NCBI GenBank assembly: GCA_963841845.1 | Contig: CAWJEG010000008.1 | Coordinates: 213,079 to 277,078 of the forward strand | Direction: 5' to 3' | DNA: 64,000 bases | Source: CAVVGZ01 sp963841845 | Lineage (GTDB): Bacteria > Chloroflexota > Anaerolineae > Anaerolineales > Anaerolineaceae | Program-made: the position numbers and the translations under genes | Notes under the pieces: model-generated | Database searches by the model: none | Told to the model about the DNA's origin: nothing | The model's input: only the letters and a program-made list of their open reading frames with translations | Part shown: positions 45,661 through 55,480 of the stretch, piece after piece | Position numbering within the stretch: the stretch's first letter is position 1 | How the letters are laid out: each line of letters opens with the position of its first letter

Positions 45661-47893
45661 ATGGAAGATATACGTTGTCCCGTCTGTAAAAAAAGCAACC
45701 CTCCGGGTGAAGATACTTGTTTATTCTGCGGAGCCGATCTGGTCCCTGCTGATCTTCCCATTTCTGAAACACCTCCGGGGGATGAAGTAAATGAACCGCA
45801 GTGGTTAAAGGATTTCCGGGAAAAGACTAGTTCACCGGATCCTGGACTTGAGGATGATCTTTCAAAAGGAAGTTCGTCAGATCCAGATGACCGTACACCT
45901 GATTGGCTGCGTCGAATTCGTGACCACAATGAACAGAAATTAGCCGGACGCGCCTATATCTCTGACCCGCCTGTGGAACAATCTCCAGGAGTAACCCCCG
46001 AAGGAGGGCAAACACCCTCATCCGGGGAACCCCCATCCAGCAATCCTCAACCGGTAAATGGTTCCGGTTTACAGGATTGGTTGAATAAATTACACAAGCT
46101 TGAAAACCCAAAAAACAATCCCTCGGACTCTAAAAGTGGTGAAAACACAGCCCTGATATTGGGGGCGTCTCTCCAGGAATCGGAAAGCGGGGAGCCTGGT
46201 GGGGGTGTATGGGAAAATGACAGTGATGGCTCGGAACAGTTCCTTTCAGATAGTCTGACGGTCCCCCAGGATAACCAGAAAACCCCCGCAGTGATCGAAG
46301 GGGAAGAATTATTACTCGCCGTGCAGCCTGAGCAAATTTCTGAAGAATCGCTGACGGTCGAAATTGGAGAATATGATAGCGAAGCGGATGAAACAGGGGA
46401 TTATGGTCCTAATCTTGCGGCAGCAGCGGCTGTAACGGCAATCAGCGATGCGGCGCCGGAATCCTCATCGAAAAGAAATGATCTGGTTGGCAGGCTTTCA
46501 GCTATTCTGGGCGGAATTGGGTTTCTGAAAGTTCACAAGGCAAAATCCCAGGAAAATACGGTAACAGAAGAAAAAGAAATCCCCCTCTCAAAAGAAATCG
46601 GATCGATTATCTATGCGGCTGATGAACAGGTTGGAATTCCCGGTGATGAAATTACTGAGGTAAAAAATACAGATCTTGACGGCCCAGATAGTGCCGCTCT
46701 CCTGGTTAGCCAGGTTGAGGAAGGACAGGAAGAAGTTGCATTGGCGGAGTCCTTGCTCGATGAACCCAAGGACTCACTGAGCCCTGCAGAACGATCCGGA
46801 ACGAAAGAACTCACAGAGGCAGGGACATCTTCCCCGGATTTGCCTGGCTCTGTCCAGTCCGAAGAATTCCCGGCTGAGTTTACGCCGGCATCCAGCACCT
46901 TAAGAAGTATCAACCTTACTGACCAGCAGCGTGCTCAAGCAGTGGTTTTACAGGATTTGCTGAGGGATGAAGTGGAACCTCAGGTTCCGCCGGTGAAACG
47001 GAGTAAAATCCCGAACTTATTAATGCGTTGGATTGTAGGAATCATACTAATTGCAGCATTGATTTTTACAATAATTACTGCGGGCGAAACGAAGCTGCCA
47101 TCATTTTATATCCCTCCCATGCCACAGCAGCTTTCTTTTTATAATCAGATTGAATCCTTGCCGGTAAAAGCCCCGGTTTTGGTGGCTTTCGATTATGAAG
47201 CTGCCTTCTCGGGCGAAATTCGCCCCCTGGCAATAAATGTAATAGAACATCTGAAACAAAAAAGTGCGACTATTGCGGCGATCTCTATTGTTCCGGCAGG
47301 TCCAATCCTGGCAGAAGACGTCTATGCAGCAGCAACGCCGGCTAATTCCTTACTACAGCAAACAGATCCGGGCGAATTTGTAAATCTGGGGTATCTGCCG
47401 GGTGGACTGGTGTCCCTGAGAGAGTTTTCGCTCAATCCGGTAGAGGCTAGCACCTATGGTTTGCAATCGGCAGCAGATGGAATGTCTCCCTGGTCACAAC
47501 CTGCTTTGCAGGGCATTTCACGTCTGTCCGACTTCTCCATGGTAATAGTCATTTCTGATTCGCCTGGAAACCGGCAGATCATGGATTGAACAGGTGCAGC
47601 CATCTTTAGGGAAAATCCCTTTACTGTTGGTAACCAGTGCCCAGGCAGGCCCCATGTTAAACCCTTACTTGTTTAGCGGTCAGGCCAATGGAGTGATATC
47701 CGGGTTCCCTGGAAATTTGGTATATGAGCAGCTTCTCAATAAAGGCATCGGTGATCCAACTGCCTTCCTGGCCTATCGGACCGGAATGTATATCTTGCTG
47801 GTATCACTGATCATAGGAATCTTTCTAAAAATATTCTCACCTGCAGCTACGCCTCCTTCGCAAGAAAAGGGAAATGATGATGTTACCCTCTGA
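45661..47893 (+). CDS. Zinc-ribbon, single-helix membrane protein of unknown function (frameshifted)
   Basis: Starts with a zinc ribbon CPVC...CLFC (first 25 residues), followed by a very acidic, serine/proline-rich low-complexity region (about 25-440), a membrane helix (IVGIILIAALIFTIITAG, about 461-479), and an extracytoplasmic domain. The frame ends early at 47589 unless one C at 47563-47564 is omitted; then LETGRSWIEQVQPSLGKI continues to a second helix ending at 47893. Joined length about 743 residues. Zinc-ribbon ends like this often recognise cytoplasmic partners; function is not known. Confidence 0.72.
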
Positions 47894-48557
47894 TACGATC
47901 TGGTTGATTGTAAGTCTCTTTTTCACCCTTGTGATTTTTAGTTATCTATTAGGAGATAATTTTATTTTCCGATTGACCTCGTATATTTTCATTGGTATTA
48001 CGGCTGGTTATATTGCTGTAATCGTTTTCTATCAGGTCATCCTGGGGAGGTTGGTATGGCCACTGATGAGTGGCACCAATGAACAACGCGGGCTTCTGGT
48101 AGTCCCCTTATTATTGTCCTTACTGCTAATCTTAAAACTCTCCCCCCGGTGGAGCTCCCTGGGGAATATCCCGCTGGGATTTCTGGCTGGTGTAGGTGCG
48201 GCATTAATTACCCTGGGAGCATTATTTGGAACGATCACCGCACAAACAGGTGCTGCCATTGACGCATTTAACACCCTGCCCCTGGAAAATCAGCAAACTA
48301 AATGGCTTGAAGGCGGATTTTTATTACTCGGTACCATCAGCACCCTGGCATATTTCCATTTTGGTGCAGCCAGAAAGAGGAATACTGAAAACAGACCGGC
48401 CTGGATTGAGCCGCTAGCCAAATTGGGAAAAATTTTTATTGGATTTACCCTGGGAGCCCTTTTTGTCGGGGTCTATTCAGCAGCACTTGTCTCCCTCATT
48501 GACCGGATTCAATTTATCTTTAATTCGGTCAGCCAGGTCCTGGTTACTTTACCCTGA
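47874..48557 (+). CDS. Polytopic membrane protein of unknown function
   Basis: A 227-residue protein with about six hydrophobic helices and a long stretch of Leu/Ile/Val. It overlaps the tail of the previous gene by about 20 bases and lies 11 bases before the ASKHA gene. Its position between the zinc-ribbon protein and the ASKHA protein makes it part of the same cluster. Confidence 0.75.
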   Translation: MMMLPSDTIWLIVSLFFTLVIFSYLLGDNFIFRLTSYIFIGITAGYIAVIVFYQVILGRLVWPLMSGTNEQRGLLVVPLLLSLLLILKLSPRWSSLGNIPLGFLAGVGAALITLGALFGTITAQTGAAIDAFNTLPLENQQTKWLEGGFLLLGTISTLAYFHFGAARKRNTENRPAWIEPLAKLGKIFIGFTLGALFVGVYSAALVSLIDRIQFIFNSVSQVLVTLP

Positions 48558-48568
48558 AGCCGGGCAGA

Positions 48569-50293
48569 ATGGGGTCACCCAGTTTTGGATCTCCAGTACT
48601 TGGATTAGATCTAGGTTCATCCAATATAAAGGCATCTTATTTCGATATAGTTTCAGGAAACTATCGATTTATTTGTGCCTCGCAAGCGGGAGGGGGAAAT
48701 CATAGCCAAAATTTTGATTTTTTCCGGGCTGTTCAAAATGCTGTCTCCATTATAGAAACAAAAACCGGCAGAATTCTACTGAACTCTGATGGAATGGTCA
48801 TTGTACCGGTTTCCCGCGATGGTCACGGGGTAGGGCGGGTAGTGATTACCTGCTCATCAGGTCCAGCCATCAAAGTGCTGCTGGCTGGCTTGTTAGCGGA
48901 TGTTTCCCTGGCCAGTGCGGTTCATCTTGTTGAATTGAATTATGGAGAGATTGTCCACAAGATCGGATTATTTAATCAGCTTCCGGTTGTTGAACAAATT
49001 GATAGGGTTATCCGGACAAAACCCGATTTTTTGATTCTTACAGGAGGATTTGACCAGGGGGCTGAGCGTTCACAGGAAAATAACATTGAAATTATTCGTC
49101 TTATTTATTCAGTGCTGCCTGAGTATGATCGTCCAATTATTTTGTACGCTGGCAACAAGAAGTATGCTCAATATGCCAGTGAAACCCTGTCAAAATTGGC
49201 TCCAACACGGATTGTTTCCAACCTGAGGCCTACCTATGATTTGGAAGATTTAAATCCGGCGCAGCATGAAATGGAAGAAATTGTTGCGGAATTCCGCCAG
49301 AAAAAATCCAGCTCTTTGCAAAGGTTGGGAAAAATCAGCGAAACCCTCCCTGCCTCATCTGCACATTCTTTTGGCAGGGCCGTACGTTTTTTGAGCAAAT
49401 GCCTTGATCCGGATAAAGGCATAATGGGTATTGATATTGGGACTGAAACCACGACGATCGCGGCAGCAAAAGATGGAAAAATAAATATTCGGGTACTGCC
49501 TTACGGGATGGGCGAGCCAATGGCCTCAATAACAACGCCGGAGGATTTATCTGGAATCAGGCGCTGGCTGCCCCCCCGAATTTCAAAACAAAAAGTGAGG
49601 GATTATCTCTGGCAAAAAAGCCTCTACCCGGGATCGATCCCGGCAGATTCAGATTCACTGGCAATAGAACAGGCTGCAGCACGGGTGATCATTCAACAAT
49701 CAAAAGCAGAACTTGATGGTGAATTTTTATCCCGGGAATTGGAATATGGAACTATCCTGGCCAGCGGGGCAGTATTAGCAAATGCTCCCTCATCTATCCA
49801 GAGTTTGCTGATGCTGCTGGATGGTATAGAACCAATTGGAATCATTTCAATTTATTTAGACCGTTATGCTATCCTTTCAATGATGGGTGCTGCAGCCCAG
49901 TCCGATCAAGCCCTGCCGGTCCAGGTGTTGGAATCTTTCTTATCGGAAAACCTGGCAACAGTCATCTGTCCTGTCAGCAGGGCAATGTCTGGAATGCCAA
50001 TTCTGGAGGTAACGGTTGAACACCAGGATGGCAATCGAAGTGCCTATGAGGTGAAGAAAGGGGAACTTGTCCAAATAAAAATTCCAATTGGCGTGGTAGT
50101 AACCCTTCATGTAAAAACCAGGTTTCTTACCAGGTTGGACGCTGCAGGAAAGGTAAGTGAGTCAAGCTTTCAAGTCAGGGGGGGTAGCCTGGGAGTGATT
50201 ATAGATGGACGCGGCAGACCGATAAATTTGCCAATTATTGAAGGAAGACGCTGGACAATGCTGAACAAATGGAATCATTCCATTAAGCAATGA
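48569..50293 (+). CDS. GlmL/MutL-like ASKHA-fold protein
   Basis: A 574-residue protein that resembles the glutamate mutase-associated GlmL (MutL-like) ATPases. Two ASKHA-type phosphate loops are visible: GLDLGSSNIKASY near residue 12 and GIDIGTETTTIAAA near 290. GlmL proteins are thought to reactivate or assemble B12-dependent mutases, but no glmE, glmS or mutase lies in the window. Its place in a membrane-protein cluster suggests a different role. ATG at 48569 after GGCAG only; RBS is weak. Confidence 0.8.
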   Translation: MGSPSFGSPVLGLDLGSSNIKASYFDIVSGNYRFICASQAGGGNHSQNFDFFRAVQNAVSIIETKTGRILLNSDGMVIVPVSRDGHGVGRVVITCSSGPAIKVLLAGLLADVSLASAVHLVELNYGEIVHKIGLFNQLPVVEQIDRVIRTKPDFLILTGGFDQGAERSQENNIEIIRLIYSVLPEYDRPIILYAGNKKYAQYASETLSKLAPTRIVSNLRPTYDLEDLNPAQHEMEEIVAEFRQKKSSSLQRLGKISETLPASSAHSFGRAVRFLSKCLDPDKGIMGIDIGTETTTIAAAKDGKINIRVLPYGMGEPMASITTPEDLSGIRRWLPPRISKQKVRDYLWQKSLYPGSIPADSDSLAIEQAAARVIIQQSKAELDGEFLSRELEYGTILASGAVLANAPSSIQSLLMLLDGIEPIGIISIYLDRYAILSMMGAAAQSDQALPVQVLESFLSENLATVICPVSRAMSGMPILEVTVEHQDGNRSAYEVKKGELVQIKIPIGVVVTLHVKTRFLTRLDAAGKVSESSFQVRGGSLGVIIDGRGRPINLPIIEGRRWTMLNKWNHSIKQ

Positions 50294-50342
50294 GATTCTG
50301 GTATATTTATTGCACCTACTTGGTGAGGAGAATTTCCACACC

Positions 50343-51395
50343 ATGTTGGAGCAGGTAACGCACATTTCGCCCCATACACACATCAGCCGGACCCGTTTGC
50401 TGCAGGATACAGGAAGGGTGCTTGCACGTCTTGACCAGGCAATCAATGCCACGGATGTAATTGCAGAAACACGGCAGGATGGAAAACATGTGCTAATTGA
50501 AGTTCAGCATGCTTTTTCCTTGAAGCGATCCAATAACATGGAAAATATTATTGTTCGGAAATACGGTGATCGGATCAATCGGGGAGATGTTCTGGCAGAA
50601 TTAAAAGGTTTCTTCCCGAGGGTACTTCGTTCCCCGGTTTCAGGTGAGGTTGTATCCGTTCAGGGTGGGAAAATAATTGTAAAAGTACAGAATCCTCCCC
50701 ACAGGTTATTATCAGGTTTTAGAGGTGTGGTTACCAGGATTATTCCTGACAGGGGGGTGGTGATTGAAAATAGCGGGGCAATTATCCAGGGAGTTTGGGG
50801 CAACGGGCAAATCAATCAAGGAATGCTTATCTCCAACTTAAGCAACCCGAAGCAAGCATTTACTCAGGATCAAATAAACAGCCGCCTTAAAGGAAAGGTT
50901 GTTTTGGCAGGTCACTGCCGCCACGCCAGGACTTTACAGCTCTGTGCACGCCTTGATTTAAAAGGTCTCATCCTGCCAAGTATGTCTCCGTCCCTGGTGC
51001 CGGTAGCAGAAAGGCTGCCGTTTCCTATCATCCTTGTAGAAGGGTTTGGGAATATCCCCTTAAACAGTTCTGCTTACGACATTTTTTTGGCTCATGAAAA
51101 TAGGGTGGTATCCATTTTTGGGGGGAATACCTATCAGAGATTTGGAGAAAGACCGGAAATATTTATCCCCCTTGAGGAATATACCGAAGAAGAATTCAAA
51201 ACAGCTGAATACCAAAAGGATATGAAGGTCAGGGTAAGGATTGGCCCCCGTGTTGGCGAAGTTGGAGTTATCCAATGTATCTATCCGGAACCAATTTCCC
51301 AGCCGAATGGAGTTATCACCACGGCCGCTAATGTATTACTGCAGACAGATGAGCAGATGATTATCCCCCTGGTGAATCTGGATATGCTAAAATAA
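50343..51395 (+). CDS. Conserved hypothetical, lipoyl-like and KOW-like barrels
   Basis: A 350-residue protein with a half-lipoyl segment (GDRINRGDVLAELKGFFPRVLRSPVSGEVV split) and, near residue 305, a KOW-like piece RVRIGPRVGEVGVIQ. Another part resembles a ligand-binding loop (VVLAGHCRHARTLQLCARL). The ATG at 50343 has GAGGAG 11 bases upstream; an earlier TTG is possible. It is the last gene of the cluster after the ASKHA gene. Function unknown; a cytoplasmic location is likely because no helices are seen. Confidence 0.7.
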   Translation: MLEQVTHISPHTHISRTRLLQDTGRVLARLDQAINATDVIAETRQDGKHVLIEVQHAFSLKRSNNMENIIVRKYGDRINRGDVLAELKGFFPRVLRSPVSGEVVSVQGGKIIVKVQNPPHRLLSGFRGVVTRIIPDRGVVIENSGAIIQGVWGNGQINQGMLISNLSNPKQAFTQDQINSRLKGKVVLAGHCRHARTLQLCARLDLKGLILPSMSPSLVPVAERLPFPIILVEGFGNIPLNSSAYDIFLAHENRVVSIFGGNTYQRFGERPEIFIPLEEYTEEEFKTAEYQKDMKVRVRIGPRVGEVGVIQCIYPEPISQPNGVITTAANVLLQTDEQMIIPLVNLDMLK

Positions 51396-51416
51396 ATAAT
51401 CTGGAGGAAAAAGAAA

Positions 51417-52187
51417 ATGAGCGACTATAACCAGTATAACCCGGATACTTTACCTCCGGCGGTCCCGGAACCCACTCCGGAAAAGAAAAACAATCGTCCA
51501 GTCATGGCAGTTTTATCTGTTCTGGGGCTCATCATCATCCTGTCCCTGGCGGTTATGATATTTTTCTTTTTATTATCTCCTACAAGCATCAAGGATTTAA
51601 CCGGTCAAACGCCCACCATAATCAATGCTCAAGAAACTGCCCTGCAATCTGCGGCAGAGCAAACTGCTGAAGCGATAATCTGCCAGCAAACCCGGGATCA
51701 AGCCATGGTTTTAACTGAAGCGGCATTACCGACCGATACACCTGTCCCGGCAGGAACAACAACAGAAATAGCAGCAGGAGAAGCGACAGCAGAAATAGCT
51801 GCAGGGGTGACAGCAGAGGCAACAGCAGAAATTGCTGCAGGGGTGACGGCAGAGGCAACAGCAGAAATGGCTGCAGGGGTACCAGCAGAGGCAACAGCAG
51901 AAGGTGCCAAGGGACCAGCCGCGGGCGGAATCTTAAGAACCCAGACGGTAGCAGCGCTGCTTACCCAGGCTGCCCAGGGAACACCGGTTGCCGAATCTGC
52001 GGAAGTGACTCCTACTGCCGAAGTTGCACAGGGAGCTACCAATACCCAATCTGCCCAACCAACTGCGACTGCATTACCTACTACCGGCTTTGCAGACAAT
52101 GTGGGTCTACCGGGATTATTGGTTGCAGGAATACTCTTACTGCTGGCAATTTTCGGAATCCGGCAGCTCAGGTCAAATATGCGGTAA
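51417..52187 (+). CDS. LPXTG repeat protein, sortase substrate candidate
   Basis: A 256-residue protein with an N-terminal membrane helix (about 32-53) after a charged cytoplasmic start, a Thr/Ala/Glu-rich spacer with three 12-residue repeats (AGVTAEATAEIA), and a C-terminal sorting signal: LPTTG (residues about 222-226), a hydrophobic helix, and a basic tail (RQLRSNMR). A sortase is encoded at 20305-21252. The N-terminal helix is odd for a secreted substrate, since it may act as an uncleaved anchor. A strong terminator follows. Confidence 0.75.
   Translation: MSDYNQYNPDTLPPAVPEPTPEKKNNRPVMAVLSVLGLIIILSLAVMIFFFLLSPTSIKDLTGQTPTIINAQETALQSAAEQTAEAIICQQTRDQAMVLTEAALPTDTPVPAGTTTEIAAGEATAEIAAGVTAEATAEIAAGVTAEATAEMAAGVPAEATAEGAKGPAAGGILRTQTVAALLTQAAQGTPVAESAEVTPTAEVAQGATNTQSAQPTATALPTTGFADNVGLPGLLVAGILLLLAIFGIRQLRSNMR
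51801..51906 (+). repeat. 36-base tandem repeats in the LPXTG gene
   Basis: Three in-frame copies of a 36-base unit encoding AGVTAEATAEIA-like peptides, at 51801-51836, 51837-51872 and 51873-51906, with a few substitutions. They are preceded by a partial copy. Such repeats can change length by slippage. Confidence 0.85.
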
Positions 52188-52203
52188 CCTCCAATTAAAG
52201 TTA

Positions 52204-52240
52204 GAAGGTGATTTCGCAGAAACCTGTTGAAATCACCTTC
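52204..52240 (+). terminator. Terminator after the LPXTG gene
   Basis: GAAGGTGATTTC (52204-52215) / GAAATCACCTTC (52229-52240) with a 13-base loop and a following TTTGTTTT. It separates the plus-strand cluster from the convergent phosphohexomutase gene. Confidence 0.85.
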
Positions 52241-52258
52241 TTTGTTTTAAATTGGCCT

Positions 52259-53716
52259 TTATATTTCAGCGATAGATTCCCCATAAGCCAGCAAGGCCTT
52301 TACCATCTCGGGGCTTCTGCCCTCGGCATATATGCGCAATACCGGTTCTGTACCGGATGGGCGGATGAGCAGCCAGGACTCATCAGCAAGAATATACTTC
52401 GCTCCATCTAAATTGCTTATTTCATGGATGGTTTCCCCACCAATTTGTGCCGGTGCATGTTGAATCAGATGTTCCGTCATTTTTTCTTTGGAGACTGCAT
52501 GTCGTAACCGGATGTCTTTTCGGGAATAATTTACCGGCCCAACTTCTTGCTGTAATTGTTCTACCAGTTCATAAAGCGTCGCTCCGGAGCTGGCAACCAT
52601 TTCAATGATGAGTAACCCCATTAAGACACCATCCCCTTCCGGGATATGCCCTTTAAATGATATGCCGCCCGATTCTTCTCCACCGATTAAAACATCCTCT
52701 TTCATCATGTAATCGGCAATATGATTAAATCCCACCGGTGTTTCATGGACGGTTAATCCATATTTTGCAGCCAGTCTATCGATCATGCGCGTTGTGGAGA
52801 CCGTTCGCACTACTGATCCAGTCCATCCCCGCTTTTCAACCAGGTGTTTTAAAGCCAGGGTCATAATTTTGTGCGGATCAACAAAATTACATCTTTCATC
52901 CATCGCCCCAATCCGGTCAGCATCTCCATCGAGAGCGAGACCATAATCCCCCTTGGCAGTGCTGATCGCACCTGCAAGCGCACTGAGGTAGCGGGCAATC
53001 GGTTCTGGATGAATACCCCCAAACCCGGGATTCATTTCGCCCCGAATTTCACAAACTTCACAACCTGTACCCTGGAGGATGCCAGGAATCACACCCCTTC
53101 CCGAACCATACATGGCATCAACGACGACGCGCTGCTGAGAATCTGCAATAATATCAAAATCAATCAGTTTTCTGAGGTGTTCCTGGTAGGCTGGAATAGG
53201 ATTGAAGCGCCGGATAAGATTAAGTTCCCGGGCTTTATCAAAATCCATCAGGTTTGGTCCTCTGCCTTGAGTCTCATTGTCATTCAGGTAAACCTCAATT
53301 TTCCGGCATTGCTCTGGAGAGGCGGAATTACCTCGTGCTGATTTCAGTTTTACTCCGTTATATCGCGGAGCGTTATGGGAGGCTGTGATCATGATCCCTG
53401 CGGCCGCATTAAGATTGCAGACTGCATATGAAATGGCTGGAGTTGGGGCATCCGATTGGCTGAGTTCGATAGAAAATCCGTTGGCAGCTAAAACACGGGC
53501 GGCTTCTTTTGCATATCTGTCAGATAAAAAGCGGGTATCAAAACCAATAACCACTTTCCTTTCATCCAGCAACTCCACGATCGGGTCATTGTCATTGATC
53601 CATGTACCGGCAGCAAACGCATCGGCAATCGCCTGTGAAACCAGGCGTAAATTTGTTAATGTAAAAGTATCGGAAATGACGGCACGCCAACCATCTGTAC
53701 CAAAATTAATGGGCAT
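52259..53716 (-). CDS. Phosphoglucomutase/phosphomannomutase family enzyme
   Basis: A 485-residue alpha-D-phosphohexomutase with four domains. The phosphoserine loop is TASHNAPRYNG, the metal loop LDGDADRIG, and the sugar-binding loop GEESGG; the C-terminal phosphate loop reads RPSGTEPVLRIYAEG. It interconverts sugar 1- and 6-phosphates for cell-envelope or glycogen metabolism; the sugar cannot be called from sequence. It starts MPINFGTDGWRAVISD. It stands alone on the minus strand. Confidence 0.92.
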   Translation of the reverse strand: MPINFGTDGWRAVISDTFTLTNLRLVSQAIADAFAAGTWINDNDPIVELLDERKVVIGFDTRFLSDRYAKEAARVLAANGFSIELSQSDAPTPAISYAVCNLNAAAGIMITASHNAPRYNGVKLKSARGNSASPEQCRKIEVYLNDNETQGRGPNLMDFDKARELNLIRRFNPIPAYQEHLRKLIDFDIIADSQQRVVVDAMYGSGRGVIPGILQGTGCEVCEIRGEMNPGFGGIHPEPIARYLSALAGAISTAKGDYGLALDGDADRIGAMDERCNFVDPHKIMTLALKHLVEKRGWTGSVVRTVSTTRMIDRLAAKYGLTVHETPVGFNHIADYMMKEDVLIGGEESGGISFKGHIPEGDGVLMGLLIIEMVASSGATLYELVEQLQQEVGPVNYSRKDIRLRHAVSKEKMTEHLIQHAPAQIGGETIHEISNLDGAKYILADESWLLIRPSGTEPVLRIYAEGRSPEMVKALLAYGESIAEI

Positions 53717-53806
53717 ACAAAAACTCCTGAATTATATATTTTTTTATTCATGAATCAATAGTTCTATATCTTGTCCTGGGGATGTCCATAGATCTATTCT
53801 TTGATG

Positions 53807-55006
53807 CTATTCGGGTACCGGGGTTACGGTAGCCAGTAAATCTTTTAATATCCAACCCTCTTTACCATCGATGGTTCGGATCCGAATCCAGGTAATATTT
53901 CCTTTTTCAACCGAATCTGGGAGCACTTTCACTTCCGTTCCATCCATGAGCGGTGTCAATGCCGATGGAGCGTTTAAATCCGGTTCCAGGCGCACAATTG
54001 CGCCATTTCCCTCGGCTTTGATAATTGCAAAAACCGATGTTGGCTGGGCTGTGACAATAGGTGTTGTAACAAAAGGTGTTGTGGTCATTGATGCCGTAGC
54101 CGTTCTGGTAGCAGAAGGAACTGACGTGGGTTTATTCTGGACCATTGTGGCAGTACCTTCATGTGCCTCTGTCTGGATGAGCCTGGTCGGGCTGACCTTA
54201 ATCTCCTGGGAAGTCTCTGATCCGGACGGAGCCATGTTATAAGATAATAATCCAGCTGCTCCGGCGACAAGCAGTACAGCCCCCAGGAAGAAACTGGTTA
54301 GATTCTTTGGCCTAAACCCTGAGGCTCCGAAGGTAAAAATCCCTATGATGATTGTCCAGGTGAGGTGGAGGAGAGATAAATAAAAACCCTGCGGCCATAA
54401 TCCGGAGGAGTTTTCGGAAAGACCAAAACCGGAGATCCCCAGGGGCAAATAAATGGAGTATGCAAGGATAACGCTGAAAGCCAGGGCTTTATTATTTTGG
54501 GAACGCAAGATCAATAGTGTAGTTAGAATGGCTCCAAAGAAAACCACTGCCAAACCAACCCAGGAGAATTGGATGATCTCCCGGCTGATCTCGAAATTAT
54601 GTGAATCCAAGGCTGGGGAGATCCACCCCACCAGTGCGCTGCTAATAATTACAAGCAGGAGGCCAATGATGATGCCACCCAATACCTGGAAAAAATTACT
54701 CAACGAACCGGATATTGCTGCAAACGCCAAACCCAGGGACGGAGCAAAAAATGGTGCAAGTACTGCTGCCAAAATAAAGAGTGGCAGCGAATTGGTCAGG
54801 ACAGCCAGGCCAATTACCAATCCCGAGAGGAAGGAATATATCCAAAAATCTATGGACGGGTAGAAAATATGTTTGAGCGTTTCAAGAATCGCCGCCTGAT
54901 CTCCTGTATAGTCAGACAGGAGAGAACGTTTTCTACGTTTGCGGTGACCAGTCTCTACTGGCAGGGATTCATCAGGATTTGGAAATTCAATTGGGGGAGT
55001 ATTCAT
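53807..55006 (-). CDS. DUF389-like membrane protein fused to an SH3-like domain
   Basis: A 399-residue protein. After a basic, RRKRS-containing N-terminus it has about seven to eight membrane helices including AAVLAPFFAPSLGLAFAAISGS, reminiscent of DUF389, then a Thr/Pro-rich linker (about 275-325) and a C-terminal bacterial SH3-like domain (GAIVRLEPDLNAPSALTPL, WIRIRTIDGKEGWIL). SH3b domains often bind peptidoglycan. Its stop lies 90 bases after the phosphomutase gene start region; its start overlaps the HAD stop by four bases. Confidence 0.75.
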   Translation of the reverse strand: MNTPPIEFPNPDESLPVETGHRKRRKRSLLSDYTGDQAAILETLKHIFYPSIDFWIYSFLSGLVIGLAVLTNSLPLFILAAVLAPFFAPSLGLAFAAISGSLSNFFQVLGGIIIGLLLVIISSALVGWISPALDSHNFEISREIIQFSWVGLAVVFFGAILTTLLILRSQNNKALAFSVILAYSIYLPLGISGFGLSENSSGLWPQGFYLSLLHLTWTIIIGIFTFGASGFRPKNLTSFFLGAVLLVAGAAGLLSYNMAPSGSETSQEIKVSPTRLIQTEAHEGTATMVQNKPTSVPSATRTATASMTTTPFVTTPIVTAQPTSVFAIIKAEGNGAIVRLEPDLNAPSALTPLMDGTEVKVLPDSVEKGNITWIRIRTIDGKEGWILKDLLATVTPVPE

Positions 55007-55474
55007 TTTCTGAGGGTGGCTACAATTCTGAGTGGATGGTTGAGGAGGTCGAGAGCAGTAAATATATCGGGTGCAATGATATCAGAATTTGACAATGCGC
55101 TGGCTGCACAGCCTTCCTTTGAGAGGATACAGATCCCAAGAGCAGCCGTTTTTAGCATTTCGGCATCGTTAGCACCCTGCCCGATGGCAACAACATGTTC
55201 TGCACCCAACTTTCGGGTGAATTCCGCTTTTTGATGAGATTCCCGGCCAGGGGTCAGCCGCTCTGCAGGGAGGTTTAATTGCTGGCTGATGATATTTTGC
55301 TGCCCGTGGGTGTCGGCGGTAATCAAATGTACGGATATTTTTTTGCGTAGATCCGTTAATCTCTTTTACCAGGCCTTCCAATAATTTCCCATCCACAGCC
55401 AGAGTGCCGTTCACGTCACAAATCAGGTGTTCAAGCTCAAGGGCTTTCCACCCGGGAATATTTATCTCGATCAT
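55003..55474 (-). CDS. HAD-like hydrolase, P-type-ATPase-like (frameshifted)
   Basis: A small HAD protein (about 157 residues). DVNGTLAVDGKLL contains the DxxxT catalytic start, with DVNGT for the usual DxDGT. The second half (ITADTHGQQNIISQQLNLP, GQGANDAEMLKTAALGICIL) is in another frame; omitting one C at 55353-55354 (one G on the coding strand) gives EINDLRKKISVHLITADT. The ATG at 55474 has a TATAAT six bases upstream, so the transcript could be leaderless. It overlaps the next gene by four bases (ATGA). Confidence 0.82.
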
Positions 55475-55480
55475 TGCCCA

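Noticed and set aside
51801..51906. CRISPR-like array
   Set aside because: The repeats are contiguous, in frame and code for a protein stalk; there are no spacers.
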